Positions 43,853-52,505 of a stretch of DNA of 64,000 nt are shown one piece after another; position 1 is the first letter of the stretch; each line of letters opens with the position of its first letter. A model generated the notes under the pieces. The model saw only the letters and a list, made by a program, of their open reading frames with translations, did not search any database and had not been told where the DNA came from. The stretch lies in NCBI RefSeq assembly GCF_021538675.1, contig NZ_JAJUKH010000002.1, positions 248,001-312,000 on the forward strand, written 5' to 3'. The DNA comes from Paenarthrobacter sp. AR 02. Its GTDB lineage: Bacteria; Actinomycetota; Actinomycetes; Actinomycetales; Micrococcaceae. The position numbers and the translations under genes are program-made.

Positions 43853-46800
43853 TTAGATCACTTCCAATTGCAGAAGTGCGAGGTTTTCCAGATCCAGGCT
43901 GGAATGAGCGCTCTGGGCTATCCTCGCAAGAGAATCGTTGCGTCGCTCCTCGGCTCTGCGTAGTTGTCCCTCAAACATGTGGGCGGTCTGGGGAGTGGAC
44001 AGAATCAACCGCCCGCTGATCGACCTTTGATGATTCTTGAAGACTTCTTCTGCACGGATTTTGCGCTCAAGGATGAGTGCATCGTTTTCCGACTGACGAC
44101 GGTCTTGCTCGGCATGGCGTCGCTCTTCCAGGTCTACTAAGAGCTGCTCGGCATACAGATCCGCATTTGCGTGCACGGGGCTAGTGGATGCTGTCAATGT
44201 ACCCTCAGCCACGCTGGTCATGAATAGGGCTCCGGCTTCGAGGCTCCGTGACTCACCTGTCTCCAGATTGACCGCCTCCACCCACAGTTCACTGGTAGAG
44301 CGAAGCCCGGACCAACCGGCCGCCGCCAGAGCCAACAAATATGTGCCCGAAGGGCAGTCTGCACCGGACTTGGCACGAAGGGTCGAAAACCTCGGAATAT
44401 GGTGGGGCTCGAAGTCGGTGGAGGCCACGCGGACTAGCGGGTGGTGTCCGTTGAGGAGTGATCCGCCCCCTACGCGTGCTTCCTCGGCATCGAGACTCAT
44501 GACAAGGGGGGTTTTTGCACGCCCTGCCCTTTCTACCCGCGACACTTCTGCTGAGGTCTGACCCTCGTTCCTTCGCCAGCCCACAATTTTATGCAGCATC
44601 TCTTGGCTCACGTCGACACGTAGCTGCTTACCTTTGACGTCCACCTTCACAGAACCGCCTCGGAGTCGAGCCCAATCCGCCACAAGATGAGCAAGCTCAG
44701 TCTGGCCTAAGTATCGCCCTCGACTGATTCTGTCCTCAACGGAGTTGATGCCGAATTGATCCTCAGCCTGAAGTTTGGACGAATGTTCCTCGAGCTCCGC
44801 TGCATCAGCCTTGCCCTGTTCGACGGCGGCAATCGTCTCATTTATCCGTCGTTCCCTTTCGCTCTCCGATAGGCGGAAGTCAACGACGAGCTCATTCAGG
44901 CTCTCGAAAGATTCAGCCAGAATAGGCTCCAGCTCACCAATGGAGTGCTCAAAGACACCAACGCGAGCCATCAGTTTTTCCAGAATTCGCGACTCAATAG
45001 TTCCTGGAGTCGAAAAATTCAGGATTAGGATCTTGTCGGATTTCTGACCTATGCGGTCCAGACGGCCGATTCGCTGTTCCACCTCCATAGGATTCCAGGG
45101 CAGGTCGTAGTTGACGATGAGAGAGCAGAACTCGAAGTCGAGGCCCTCGCTGGCCACCCGGGTGGCGATCACGATATCGAATTCCCCTGCACGGAAGCGC
45201 CGCATTATTGATTCACGCTCGTCAGGAGTGACTCCTCCGTGCAGCGCGGCAACACGATGGGTTTGGGACAGCTTCTTGTGCAGGTAACTGAGTGTGTTTC
45301 GCGAGAACGTGAAAACGAGGGCGGAACGCCCGCTCATCTCGGAGCTTTGCAGAGCTTTGGAGAACGCATCGAATTTGGTATCGATGCTTTCGAGACGTCG
45401 AGCGAGAGCTTGGACGTTCGCTGGGGGGACCTCAGCCGAGAGCAGGCTGCCTCCTCTACCCGCAGCTGGTGAGCCGTCGCCGTCGTTCTCTTCCTCCTTT
45501 TCAGATGCCAGAACCTGCCGGGCCGTCGCGGGTAGGCACGAGCTTGCAAGTCTGAGAGGCATCTGCAGGGCAAAAGCGGGAGGCAGATTTCGTTCCTGTG
45601 CTAGCTGCCTAAGCCATTCCACATATGCGTCGTAAAATGCTTGTTCCTCAGGCGTCCACTCGACGACAGCGTTTACTGCTTCGCGAACTGACCGGGCTGT
45701 GTGCACCTCAGTTTTTCTAGTTCGTGTGATGGCCGAAGATAGACCGTGAAGCTGGTTGCAAGCATCGCGGATAACCGGAGCTGAAGTTACCGAATACTCA
45801 TCCGTGTTGAGAAGTTCCTCGAGCTTCTTGAAAGCGGCCCGCTCGCGGAGGGCGCGCCCCATTCGAGCGCTGGCTATCTGGCTAAGCCATTTTCGTCGTT
45901 CAGCATTGGAGACTTTAGGATTAGTTGCACTCCTTCGCAACGCCTGGAGGGCCTCGTGGTGGTCGATTCGAAGGTCGAGGTCTGCTTTTGTCTCGATTTC
46001 TCCGGGCATGATGAGGCGCATCATTGACAGCAGATCGTCATTGCCGAGGTTGAGCGGGGTGGCGCTCAGCAATACCAGGGAACCAGAGACGTCACGGAGG
46101 AAGATCCCGAGTTTTAGACTTGCTGTTCCTTGATTGCGCATTTGATGTGCTTCATCGATGATGCACAGATCCAGTGCAAAATTCAGCTCCTCCATTTGCT
46201 GGAGACCCTCGAACGTCCGAAATGTTTGGATGGAGACTACAATCGCGAAATTCTGGGGGAGTGTCCCTGTTTCGAGCCTCTCGATGATCCGGCGGAGGTC
46301 AGCCGTTCTGTAATGCTCTAGCTCAAAGCCGAAGCGCTCGCTCATTTCACGCTGCCACTTCGGCACAAGCGCGGCCGGGCAAACCACCACAACTCGATTC
46401 GCTTGACCACGTGCCGCCATCTCAGTCCATAGCAGACCGGCTTCAATGGTTTTACCCAAGCCAACCTCGTCCGCAATGAGCATCCGCTCCATTGCCGAAT
46501 CCAAATACCTCAAGACCGGTTTGAACTGGAAAGGGTTGATGATGGTCTTCGTGACGCCGTAGGAAAAAATTGTGTCTGTAACACCCTTATTGAGCTTGGC
46601 CCTGGTGACCATAGCTGAGAATGCCTCCGGGGAGGCGGGCGTTTCACGAAGCCAGGACTCCGCGGCAGGAACATCCGGAATCGGTTCTAGGTCTGACTCC
46701 GAAACCGTCACCGTTCGGCCGTCCTGACGTATGACGTAAGACCAGCGAGGTCCCGTCAACAAACGCCGCATGATGAGGGTATCTCTGCCGGTGCTCTTCG

Positions 46801-47194
46801 AAATCGCTCCACCGGAGGCCGGAAATTTGGGAGCGTCAACGTGAAGGGCTTCATCCCACCAAGATTCGAGCCAGTCCATGCCGATGACGCCCAGAGAACT
46901 TTCGTCAGCATCCTCGAGACTGACCTGTTCGGGGGGCATTGGCGTCCGACCGGGTACAGCTTGTCCGTCGATGACAAGGGCGTTCATCTCGCCGTTCACT
47001 TTTGCCCAGTAGATTCCCGGCCTGAGTGAAACTTCATGGTCGCGGCTGGGCAGGACTCGATATTCGTGGCTCAGGTTCAAGTCTTTTGGTTGAGGGGCCA
47101 CAAGCAGGATTCTGCCGGCACTTCCGTCATGGAGCAGTCCGAGGTCCGAGATCTGCGGGTGATACCCACAGCTGTTGTCGGCTGTCATGAGCAC
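43853..47194 (-). CDS. RapA/DrmD-like SNF2-family ATPase (block A)
   Basis: About 1113 residues. The N-terminal third (1-235) is unrecognised. The SNF2 core is at about 235-740: ADEVGLGKTIEAGLLWTEMA (Walker A), CIIDEAHQMRNQGTASLK (DEAH box), LLSATPLNLG and EQRIGRLDRIGQKSDKILIL (motif VI). The remaining C-terminus has coiled charged parts like RapA or DISARM DrmD. GTG at 47194 or ATG at 47188 starts the frame. It is divergent from the BREX operon across about 590 bases and is the first gene of the SNF2/HelD unit. Confidence 0.85.
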   Translation of the reverse strand: MLMTADNSCGYHPQISDLGLLHDGSAGRILLVAPQPKDLNLSHEYRVLPSRDHEVSLRPGIYWAKVNGEMNALVIDGQAVPGRTPMPPEQVSLEDADESSLGVIGMDWLESWWDEALHVDAPKFPASGGAISKSTGRDTLIMRRLLTGPRWSYVIRQDGRTVTVSESDLEPIPDVPAAESWLRETPASPEAFSAMVTRAKLNKGVTDTIFSYGVTKTIINPFQFKPVLRYLDSAMERMLIADEVGLGKTIEAGLLWTEMAARGQANRVVVVCPAALVPKWQREMSERFGFELEHYRTADLRRIIERLETGTLPQNFAIVVSIQTFRTFEGLQQMEELNFALDLCIIDEAHQMRNQGTASLKLGIFLRDVSGSLVLLSATPLNLGNDDLLSMMRLIMPGEIETKADLDLRIDHHEALQALRRSATNPKVSNAERRKWLSQIASARMGRALRERAAFKKLEELLNTDEYSVTSAPVIRDACNQLHGLSSAITRTRKTEVHTARSVREAVNAVVEWTPEEQAFYDAYVEWLRQLAQERNLPPAFALQMPLRLASSCLPATARQVLASEKEEENDGDGSPAAGRGGSLLSAEVPPANVQALARRLESIDTKFDAFSKALQSSEMSGRSALVFTFSRNTLSYLHKKLSQTHRVAALHGGVTPDERESIMRRFRAGEFDIVIATRVASEGLDFEFCSLIVNYDLPWNPMEVEQRIGRLDRIGQKSDKILILNFSTPGTIESRILEKLMARVGVFEHSIGELEPILAESFESLNELVVDFRLSESERERRINETIAAVEQGKADAAELEEHSSKLQAEDQFGINSVEDRISRGRYLGQTELAHLVADWARLRGGSVKVDVKGKQLRVDVSQEMLHKIVGWRRNEGQTSAEVSRVERAGRAKTPLVMSLDAEEARVGGGSLLNGHHPLVRVASTDFEPHHIPRFSTLRAKSGADCPSGTYLLALAAAGWSGLRSTSELWVEAVNLETGESRSLEAGALFMTSVAEGTLTASTSPVHANADLYAEQLLVDLEERRHAEQDRRQSENDALILERKIRAEEVFKNHQRSISGRLILSTPQTAHMFEGQLRRAEERRNDSLARIAQSAHSSLDLENLALLQLEVI

Positions 47195-47786
47195 TCGCTT
47201 ACAGATGCCGCAGATCTATCCCTGATGAACCCCATGCACAACCCCCATGTCGAGAACGCGAACGTGACTTGGGACCTCGTCGCCAAGATATTTTGATTGT
47301 AAATGCAAGTTTTACAGGCCGGTGCTACGGGTGAGCGTGTCGCGGTTCGCTGCGTTCCGAGGCTCAGTCGATGTCCACGGAGACTGTATCTGCCACTCCT
47401 ATCGGGAGGTGCCCCTGGTGACCGTTGTGCCTACGCAGCTGCGACGGCCTGTCAAGTCAGGCAAAAGACAACGCGCCTGATATAACCTTGTCTAGCGATG
47501 ATGGGTAGTGGGGAACTTTGGAAGTCGAGTCTTGGTTGTCGGACGCTTGGCCTGCCGACAATTTGCGGGGCCACCGGGACCCTCGCGAGCGCTCGGGTCA
47601 GCGACGAGAGTTGGTCGTTTCCTCAACGGCCGACTCGGAAGTTGCCGCTAATTGAAGCCGACGGATGATTCCTGCGACAGGGTGGCGACGCACCCAGGGC
47701 GTTAGGCACGGATAACTGAGTCAGTGGCCTTGAAGAGTTGTCTATCGCGCAAGGGATATCGATCACAAGATTTGAAATGAGGCCTT
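47195..47786. other. intergenic region between block A and BREX
   Basis: About 590 bases without a gene I can support. It must hold the promoters of the SNF2 gene (minus) and of brxA (plus). I can point only to an A+T-rich stretch at about 47290-47325 and to TTGAAG/TTGTCT-like hexamers at 47730-47743, none with a convincing -10. No repeats or RNA genes were seen. Confidence 0.4.
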
Positions 47787-48416
47787 TTGGTTGAGCAGCA
47801 TGCCGCGGCACAGCGCTATGCGCTCTCATTTACCAGTGGTGCCCTACTTATGCGTGAGGCGGCGATCATTGCGCCGATTTACTTGCGTGAACGCGATTGG
47901 GCGAGAGTTCGCGCGGTGGTCTCGGGGGAGAACTTGCTTCAGACTCGTACGGTTGCTTCCGGGTTCAGGCTTGCGCGGGAGGTTATCCAACGGCTCGCCG
48001 TGCTGACCGACGACGAAATCAAGCTACTCATCGAGGCGACCTCCACCGAGCGGGGGCATTTGTTGTGGGCGGCGGCGTGCCGTCGATATGACCTGGTCGG
48101 AGAGTTTGCTGAGGAAGTCGTACGCGAGCGGTTCCTCTTGCTTACGCCTTCGCTCGATCACAACGATTTCGACAGCTTCGTGCGCAGCAAGTCTTTGTGG
48201 CACAGCGAGCTGTCTGAACTCAAGGACTCTACGCGGCTCAAGCTGCGTTCAAACGTGTTCCGGATGCTGAATGAGGCAGGGTTGCTTTCCAGCCGCGGGC
48301 TCATACAGTCGGCCATGATGTCCCAACGGGTTGTCAGCGCCTTGTCGGCGCGGACTCCGAATGACCTGCGGTTCTTCCCAACCGCCCATGATGCTGTGGA
48401 GAGGGCCCAGCCGTGA
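47787..48416 (+). CDS. brxA: BREX protein BrxA
   Basis: A 209-residue DUF1819-family protein: YALSFTSGALLMREAAIIAP, then SGENLLQTRTVASGFRLARE and ERGHLLWAAACRRYDLVGEF. BrxA folds as a small helical DNA-binding protein and is part of BREX defence, which lets the host mark its own DNA and blocks phage replication. A TTG start is preceded by GAGG; no better ATG is in frame. The stop overlaps the brxB start by four bases. Confidence 0.9.
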   Translation: MVEQHAAAQRYALSFTSGALLMREAAIIAPIYLRERDWARVRAVVSGENLLQTRTVASGFRLAREVIQRLAVLTDDEIKLLIEATSTERGHLLWAAACRRYDLVGEFAEEVVRERFLLLTPSLDHNDFDSFVRSKSLWHSELSELKDSTRLKLRSNVFRMLNEAGLLSSRGLIQSAMMSQRVVSALSARTPNDLRFFPTAHDAVERAQP

Positions 48417-49012
48417 CAAATTCCGACCTTTCCAAAGAAGAAGAGCACCTGTTCGGCGTTCTAAGCGGCAGACGGTTTCTCCAGATGGAGGGACTGAGCA
48501 ACGAAGTGCCGTTCTTCATTTACCCCTACGATCCTGAGAATGCACTCGTGGTTTCAGGTGCGAAGAAGCGCATCAAGAACCGCCTGGCCAACAAGGGCAT
48601 CGTCGTCCGCGAGGTCAACCTCTACGACCTGTCAGTAGAGATTCTCAAGGAACGCGGAGTCTGGGACCGGTTGATCGCGCTCGAACCGGAACAGGAAAAG
48701 GACGACTTTCGTGAGTTGCTCCAAGGAATGCTCGACCCGCAACTTCACATTGCGTCCGCGATCAGGGCCAAGCTCGCCGAGGGCGACTTCGACATCTTCT
48801 TCCTCACCGGCATCGGCGAGGTCTTCCCCTACATCCGTTCACATAACGTGCTAAACAACTTGCAGAGCGTCGTCACAGGCAAGCCGATGCTCATGTTTTT
48901 CCCCGGCCGCTACGAACAGTCCGCCACTCTCGGATCATCGCTCGTACTATTCGGACGACTCCAAGACGACCAGTACTACCGAGCCAAGAACATCTTGGAA
49001 CAGGAGGTTTAA
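48413..49012 (+). CDS. brxB: BREX protein BrxB
   Basis: A 199-residue DUF1788-family protein: EVPFFIYPYDPENALVVSGA, then KNRLANKGIVVREVNLYDLS and TGIGEVFPYIRSHNVLNNLQ. BrxB is required for BREX activity and binds other BREX components; its catalytic role is not established. It starts with GTG, coupled to brxA by a four-base overlap, and is followed after four bases by brxC. Confidence 0.92.
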   Translation: MTNSDLSKEEEHLFGVLSGRRFLQMEGLSNEVPFFIYPYDPENALVVSGAKKRIKNRLANKGIVVREVNLYDLSVEILKERGVWDRLIALEPEQEKDDFRELLQGMLDPQLHIASAIRAKLAEGDFDIFFLTGIGEVFPYIRSHNVLNNLQSVVTGKPMLMFFPGRYEQSATLGSSLVLFGRLQDDQYYRAKNILEQEV

Positions 49013-49016
49013 CTCG

Positions 49017-52000
49017 ATGAATCTGCATGCGATCTTCGCCAAAGACGTTCAGCGCCCGATAGAGGGTGTCATCAAAGCTGACGACACCGCGCATTTGGGC
49101 ACCGAGGTCGACGAGTACGTTCTGACCAACGAAGCGGCCAAAGGTCTGGAACTGCTGCTTGAGGCCTATACGAATTACACCAACGCCAACGGAGTCTGGA
49201 TCTCGGGCTTCTTCGGTTCCGGTAAGTCGCACCTGTTGAAGTTGCTCGCACACCTCCTCGGTGACGTGGACGGTCAGGACTTCCCGCGAGCCCGCGTCTC
49301 CGAGAGCTTCCGAGCAAAGGCGCAGGATGCGTTCCTCCCGGCACTATTGACCAGGGCTGAGAGGATCCCGGCGAAGAGCCTGCTGTTCAATATCGACCAG
49401 AAGGCTACCCTCATCACAAAGGATCAGACCGACGCCTTGCTGAAGGTGTTCGTCAAGGTCTTCGATGAGAGCCGCGGCTACTACGGCAGCCAGGGGCACG
49501 TCGCCCGGTTCGAGCGCGACTTGGACAACCGTGGCCAGTATGAGGCGTTCAAGGACGCATACGCTCGTATCTCCGGGCGCAGCTGGACGCAGGGACGTGA
49601 GGAGGGCGTGCTCGAAGAAGTCAACGTGGCCAAAGCATACGCCGAGGTCAGCGGCCACGCCGACAGCACGCCCACTAACATCCTCACCAAGTACCGCAAC
49701 GAGTATTCGGTCTCCATCGAGGACTTCGCCGACGAAGTGATGGCGTGGCTGGACAAGCAGGAAGACGACTTCCGGCTGAACTTCTACGTCGATGAAGTCG
49801 GCCAGTTCATCGGGACGAACACGCACCTTATGCTCAACCTCCAAACAATCGCCGAGTCGCTAAACACCAAATGCCAGGGCCGTGCCTGGGTGATCGTGAC
49901 TTCCCAGGAGGACATGGACAAGGTCGTCGGTGACCGCACGAAGCAGCAAGGCAACGACTTCTCCAAGATCCAAGCCCGGTTCGCCACTCGCGTGAAGCTC
50001 ACCAGCGCCGACGTCGAAGAAGTCATCCGCAAGCGACTGCTGGAGAAGAACGAGGCGGGCGAGGCCGCACTGAATTCGATTTATGCAGAGCAGCACGCCA
50101 ACTTCAAGACCCTGTTCGACTTCGTCGACGGCGCGAAGACATACCGCAATTACACCGACGAGGCACACTTTGTCGGCACGTACCCGTTCGTCAGTTACCA
50201 GTTCCCGCTGTTCCAGGCGGCGATCGAAGGCATCTCCGACCACAACGTGTTCGAGGGCCGCAACAGCTCAGTCGGTGAACGCTCGATGCTCGGCGTCGTG
50301 CAGCAGGTCGCCAAGGACATAGGTGATGCGGAGGTGGGCCGGCTGGCGACCTTCGACCACATGTTCGCGGGCATCCGCGCGTCCCTGAAGTCGGCCGCGC
50401 AGCGTTCGATCGACGTGGCAGAGCGCAACCTGGACAACGAACTGGCCGTGCGGCTGCTCAAGGCGCTGTTCCTGGTGAAGTACGTCGAGGGCTTCCACGC
50501 CACCCCGCGCAACCTGACCGTGCTAGTTTACGACCGTTTCGGACTTGACCTGCCGGCCCTGGCCAAGCAGGTGCAGGAGGCACTGATACTGCTGGAGACG
50601 CAGACTTACGTGCAGCGCAACGGCAACGTCTACGAGTACCTGACCAACGAAGAGCAGGTCATCGAAGAAGAGATCAAGAACGTCGACATCGATGCCTCGG
50701 ATGTCAGCGGCCGGCTCTTCAAAATCATCTCCGGCGACGTTATCCGCACAAGCAAGCTGAGGTACGCCAAGAACGGACAGGATTTCGCCTTCGGGTACAA
50801 GCTTGATGATCAGGTGTACGGGCAGCAACGCGAACTGACCATGCACTTCATTACGCCGGAGTACCCATTCGGCCCCGAAGAGACCCGGATGCACAGTGCG
50901 GGCAAGGACGAACTGCGCGTCATCCTGGAGCCCGATGAGCGCGCCCTTTCGGACTTGCGCCTGCTGATCAAGACAGAGAAGTACACCAAGCGCAAGCAGA
51001 CGACTTCGCTGTCCGCAATCGAGGACCAGATCCTGCGCTCGAAGGCGACGCAGAACGTCGAACGCGAGAAGGAACTCATCGAGCGCATCCGCCGCGCAGT
51101 TGGTAAGGCGGACCTCGTGATCAACGCCGCCGGCGTAACCTCCTCTTCACAGGACGCCATCGCGCGCGTCACCGATGGCTTCCAGGACCTCATCAGCCGC
51201 ACTTACACCCAGCTCAGCCTGCTTGGCGGTGTTGCGTACAGCGAGCAGCAGGTTGCTACGTTCGCCGACCCCAACCAGTCAGGCATGTTCGACGATTCGT
51301 CGCTGTCGATGCTTGCTGTACCAGGTGACGAGGTGCTTTCGTTCCTGTTGCAACGCGACCGGCTCGGCGAGCAGGTAACTGTCAAGACGATCGTCGATGC
51401 ATTCCAGGCCAAACCCTACGGATGGGATCTCGCCTCGATCGAGGTCGTCATCGCCTGGCTCGTTGGCAACTCGAAGATCACGGTCACCATCGATGGAAAC
51501 GTACTTAAGCGGACCGAGGTAGCTGCCGTTCTTCGCAATACGCAGAAGCACTCGCATTCTGTGCTCGCCCCTCAGAAGCTCTTCGACGAGCGCAAGATCG
51601 CGACGTTCCGCAAGTTCTGCACCGACTTTTTCGACGAGGCCACCCCACCCAAAGACTCGCTGGAGCTGGCTCGGCACGGCAGCGAAAAGCTCGGGGCAAA
51701 GCTCGACGAGTTAAGAGCGCTGGTGAGCGGATCGAAATACCCATTCGTGGAGCAACTGGCTGCCCCCATCGCCCTGCTCGAACAGGCCGTGGGCAAATCT
51801 GACGAATGGTACCTGACTGATTTCAGTCATAGCGACGAGTTGCTCGACGCCAAAGAGAACGTCATCGACCCGATTCAGTCGTTCCTGGGCGGCGGCCAGA
51901 AAGTCATCTACGACGAGGCCGTCGTACTGCTCACCTCGAACACGAACAACCTCGGATACCTGCCCCCAGGAAGCGAGGCCGACGTCAGGCGACTCCTGGA

Positions 52001-52505
52001 CGATCCCAACGCCTTCCGGGGTAATCGCATGACCCAACTCAAGCAGGCCGCAGACGCCCTTGGGGCGAAAGTCGAGGACACGCGCGACACCCATCGCACG
52101 ACGATCATCCAGGACATCAAGGGACGCAAGTCCGAGGTACTCACCAGCGCCTACTACGGCAATGCCACGGAAGACGTGCAGCAGCGGGTCACCCGTACAA
52201 TCGACCAGATCATCACCCGCCTAGGCAGTGAGCGGCAGATCGCTCTCATCCGCGAGCAGGGCAACAGCTTCGAGGAGAAAACCTACCCCGAGCTGCTCGA
52301 CCAGCTCGCATCCTCTCCACGAACCATCGCCGGCCCTGACAGCCCGGTACCCACTCCGGTCAAGCAGACCATCTCGGTCAAGACGATCAGCGTGCCCGGT
52401 GCCCACGGTGTGCTGGAGAACCCAGACGACGTCGACCGCTATCTGGACGCTCTCCGCAGCGCGCTGCTGAATACACTAAACGACGGAAAGAGAATAGCGC
52501 TCTGA
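49017..52505 (+). CDS. brxC: BREX protein BrxC (large P-loop ATPase)
   Basis: A 1162-residue ATPase typical of type 1 BREX. GFFGSGKSHLLKLLAHLLGD near residue 64 is Walker A; NFYVDEVGQFIGTNTHLM near 255 is the Walker B region. The rest is helical with DUF6079-like parts. BrxC works with PglX and PglZ in recognising and restricting phage DNA. An AGGAGG precedes the ATG. It overlaps the pglX start by one base. Confidence 0.93.
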   Translation: MNLHAIFAKDVQRPIEGVIKADDTAHLGTEVDEYVLTNEAAKGLELLLEAYTNYTNANGVWISGFFGSGKSHLLKLLAHLLGDVDGQDFPRARVSESFRAKAQDAFLPALLTRAERIPAKSLLFNIDQKATLITKDQTDALLKVFVKVFDESRGYYGSQGHVARFERDLDNRGQYEAFKDAYARISGRSWTQGREEGVLEEVNVAKAYAEVSGHADSTPTNILTKYRNEYSVSIEDFADEVMAWLDKQEDDFRLNFYVDEVGQFIGTNTHLMLNLQTIAESLNTKCQGRAWVIVTSQEDMDKVVGDRTKQQGNDFSKIQARFATRVKLTSADVEEVIRKRLLEKNEAGEAALNSIYAEQHANFKTLFDFVDGAKTYRNYTDEAHFVGTYPFVSYQFPLFQAAIEGISDHNVFEGRNSSVGERSMLGVVQQVAKDIGDAEVGRLATFDHMFAGIRASLKSAAQRSIDVAERNLDNELAVRLLKALFLVKYVEGFHATPRNLTVLVYDRFGLDLPALAKQVQEALILLETQTYVQRNGNVYEYLTNEEQVIEEEIKNVDIDASDVSGRLFKIISGDVIRTSKLRYAKNGQDFAFGYKLDDQVYGQQRELTMHFITPEYPFGPEETRMHSAGKDELRVILEPDERALSDLRLLIKTEKYTKRKQTTSLSAIEDQILRSKATQNVEREKELIERIRRAVGKADLVINAAGVTSSSQDAIARVTDGFQDLISRTYTQLSLLGGVAYSEQQVATFADPNQSGMFDDSSLSMLAVPGDEVLSFLLQRDRLGEQVTVKTIVDAFQAKPYGWDLASIEVVIAWLVGNSKITVTIDGNVLKRTEVAAVLRNTQKHSHSVLAPQKLFDERKIATFRKFCTDFFDEATPPKDSLELARHGSEKLGAKLDELRALVSGSKYPFVEQLAAPIALLEQAVGKSDEWYLTDFSHSDELLDAKENVIDPIQSFLGGGQKVIYDEAVVLLTSNTNNLGYLPPGSEADVRRLLDDPNAFRGNRMTQLKQAADALGAKVEDTRDTHRTTIIQDIKGRKSEVLTSAYYGNATEDVQQRVTRTIDQIITRLGSERQIALIREQGNSFEEKTYPELLDQLASSPRTIAGPDSPVPTPVKQTISVKTISVPGAHGVLENPDDVDRYLDALRSALLNTLNDGKRIAL

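Noticed and set aside
34437..47194. Calling block A a DISARM or Dpd system because of SNF2 and PLD proteins
   Set aside because: No DrmB/DUF1998 protein, no DrmA, no methyltransferase in the block and no tRNA-guanine transglycosylase are present.
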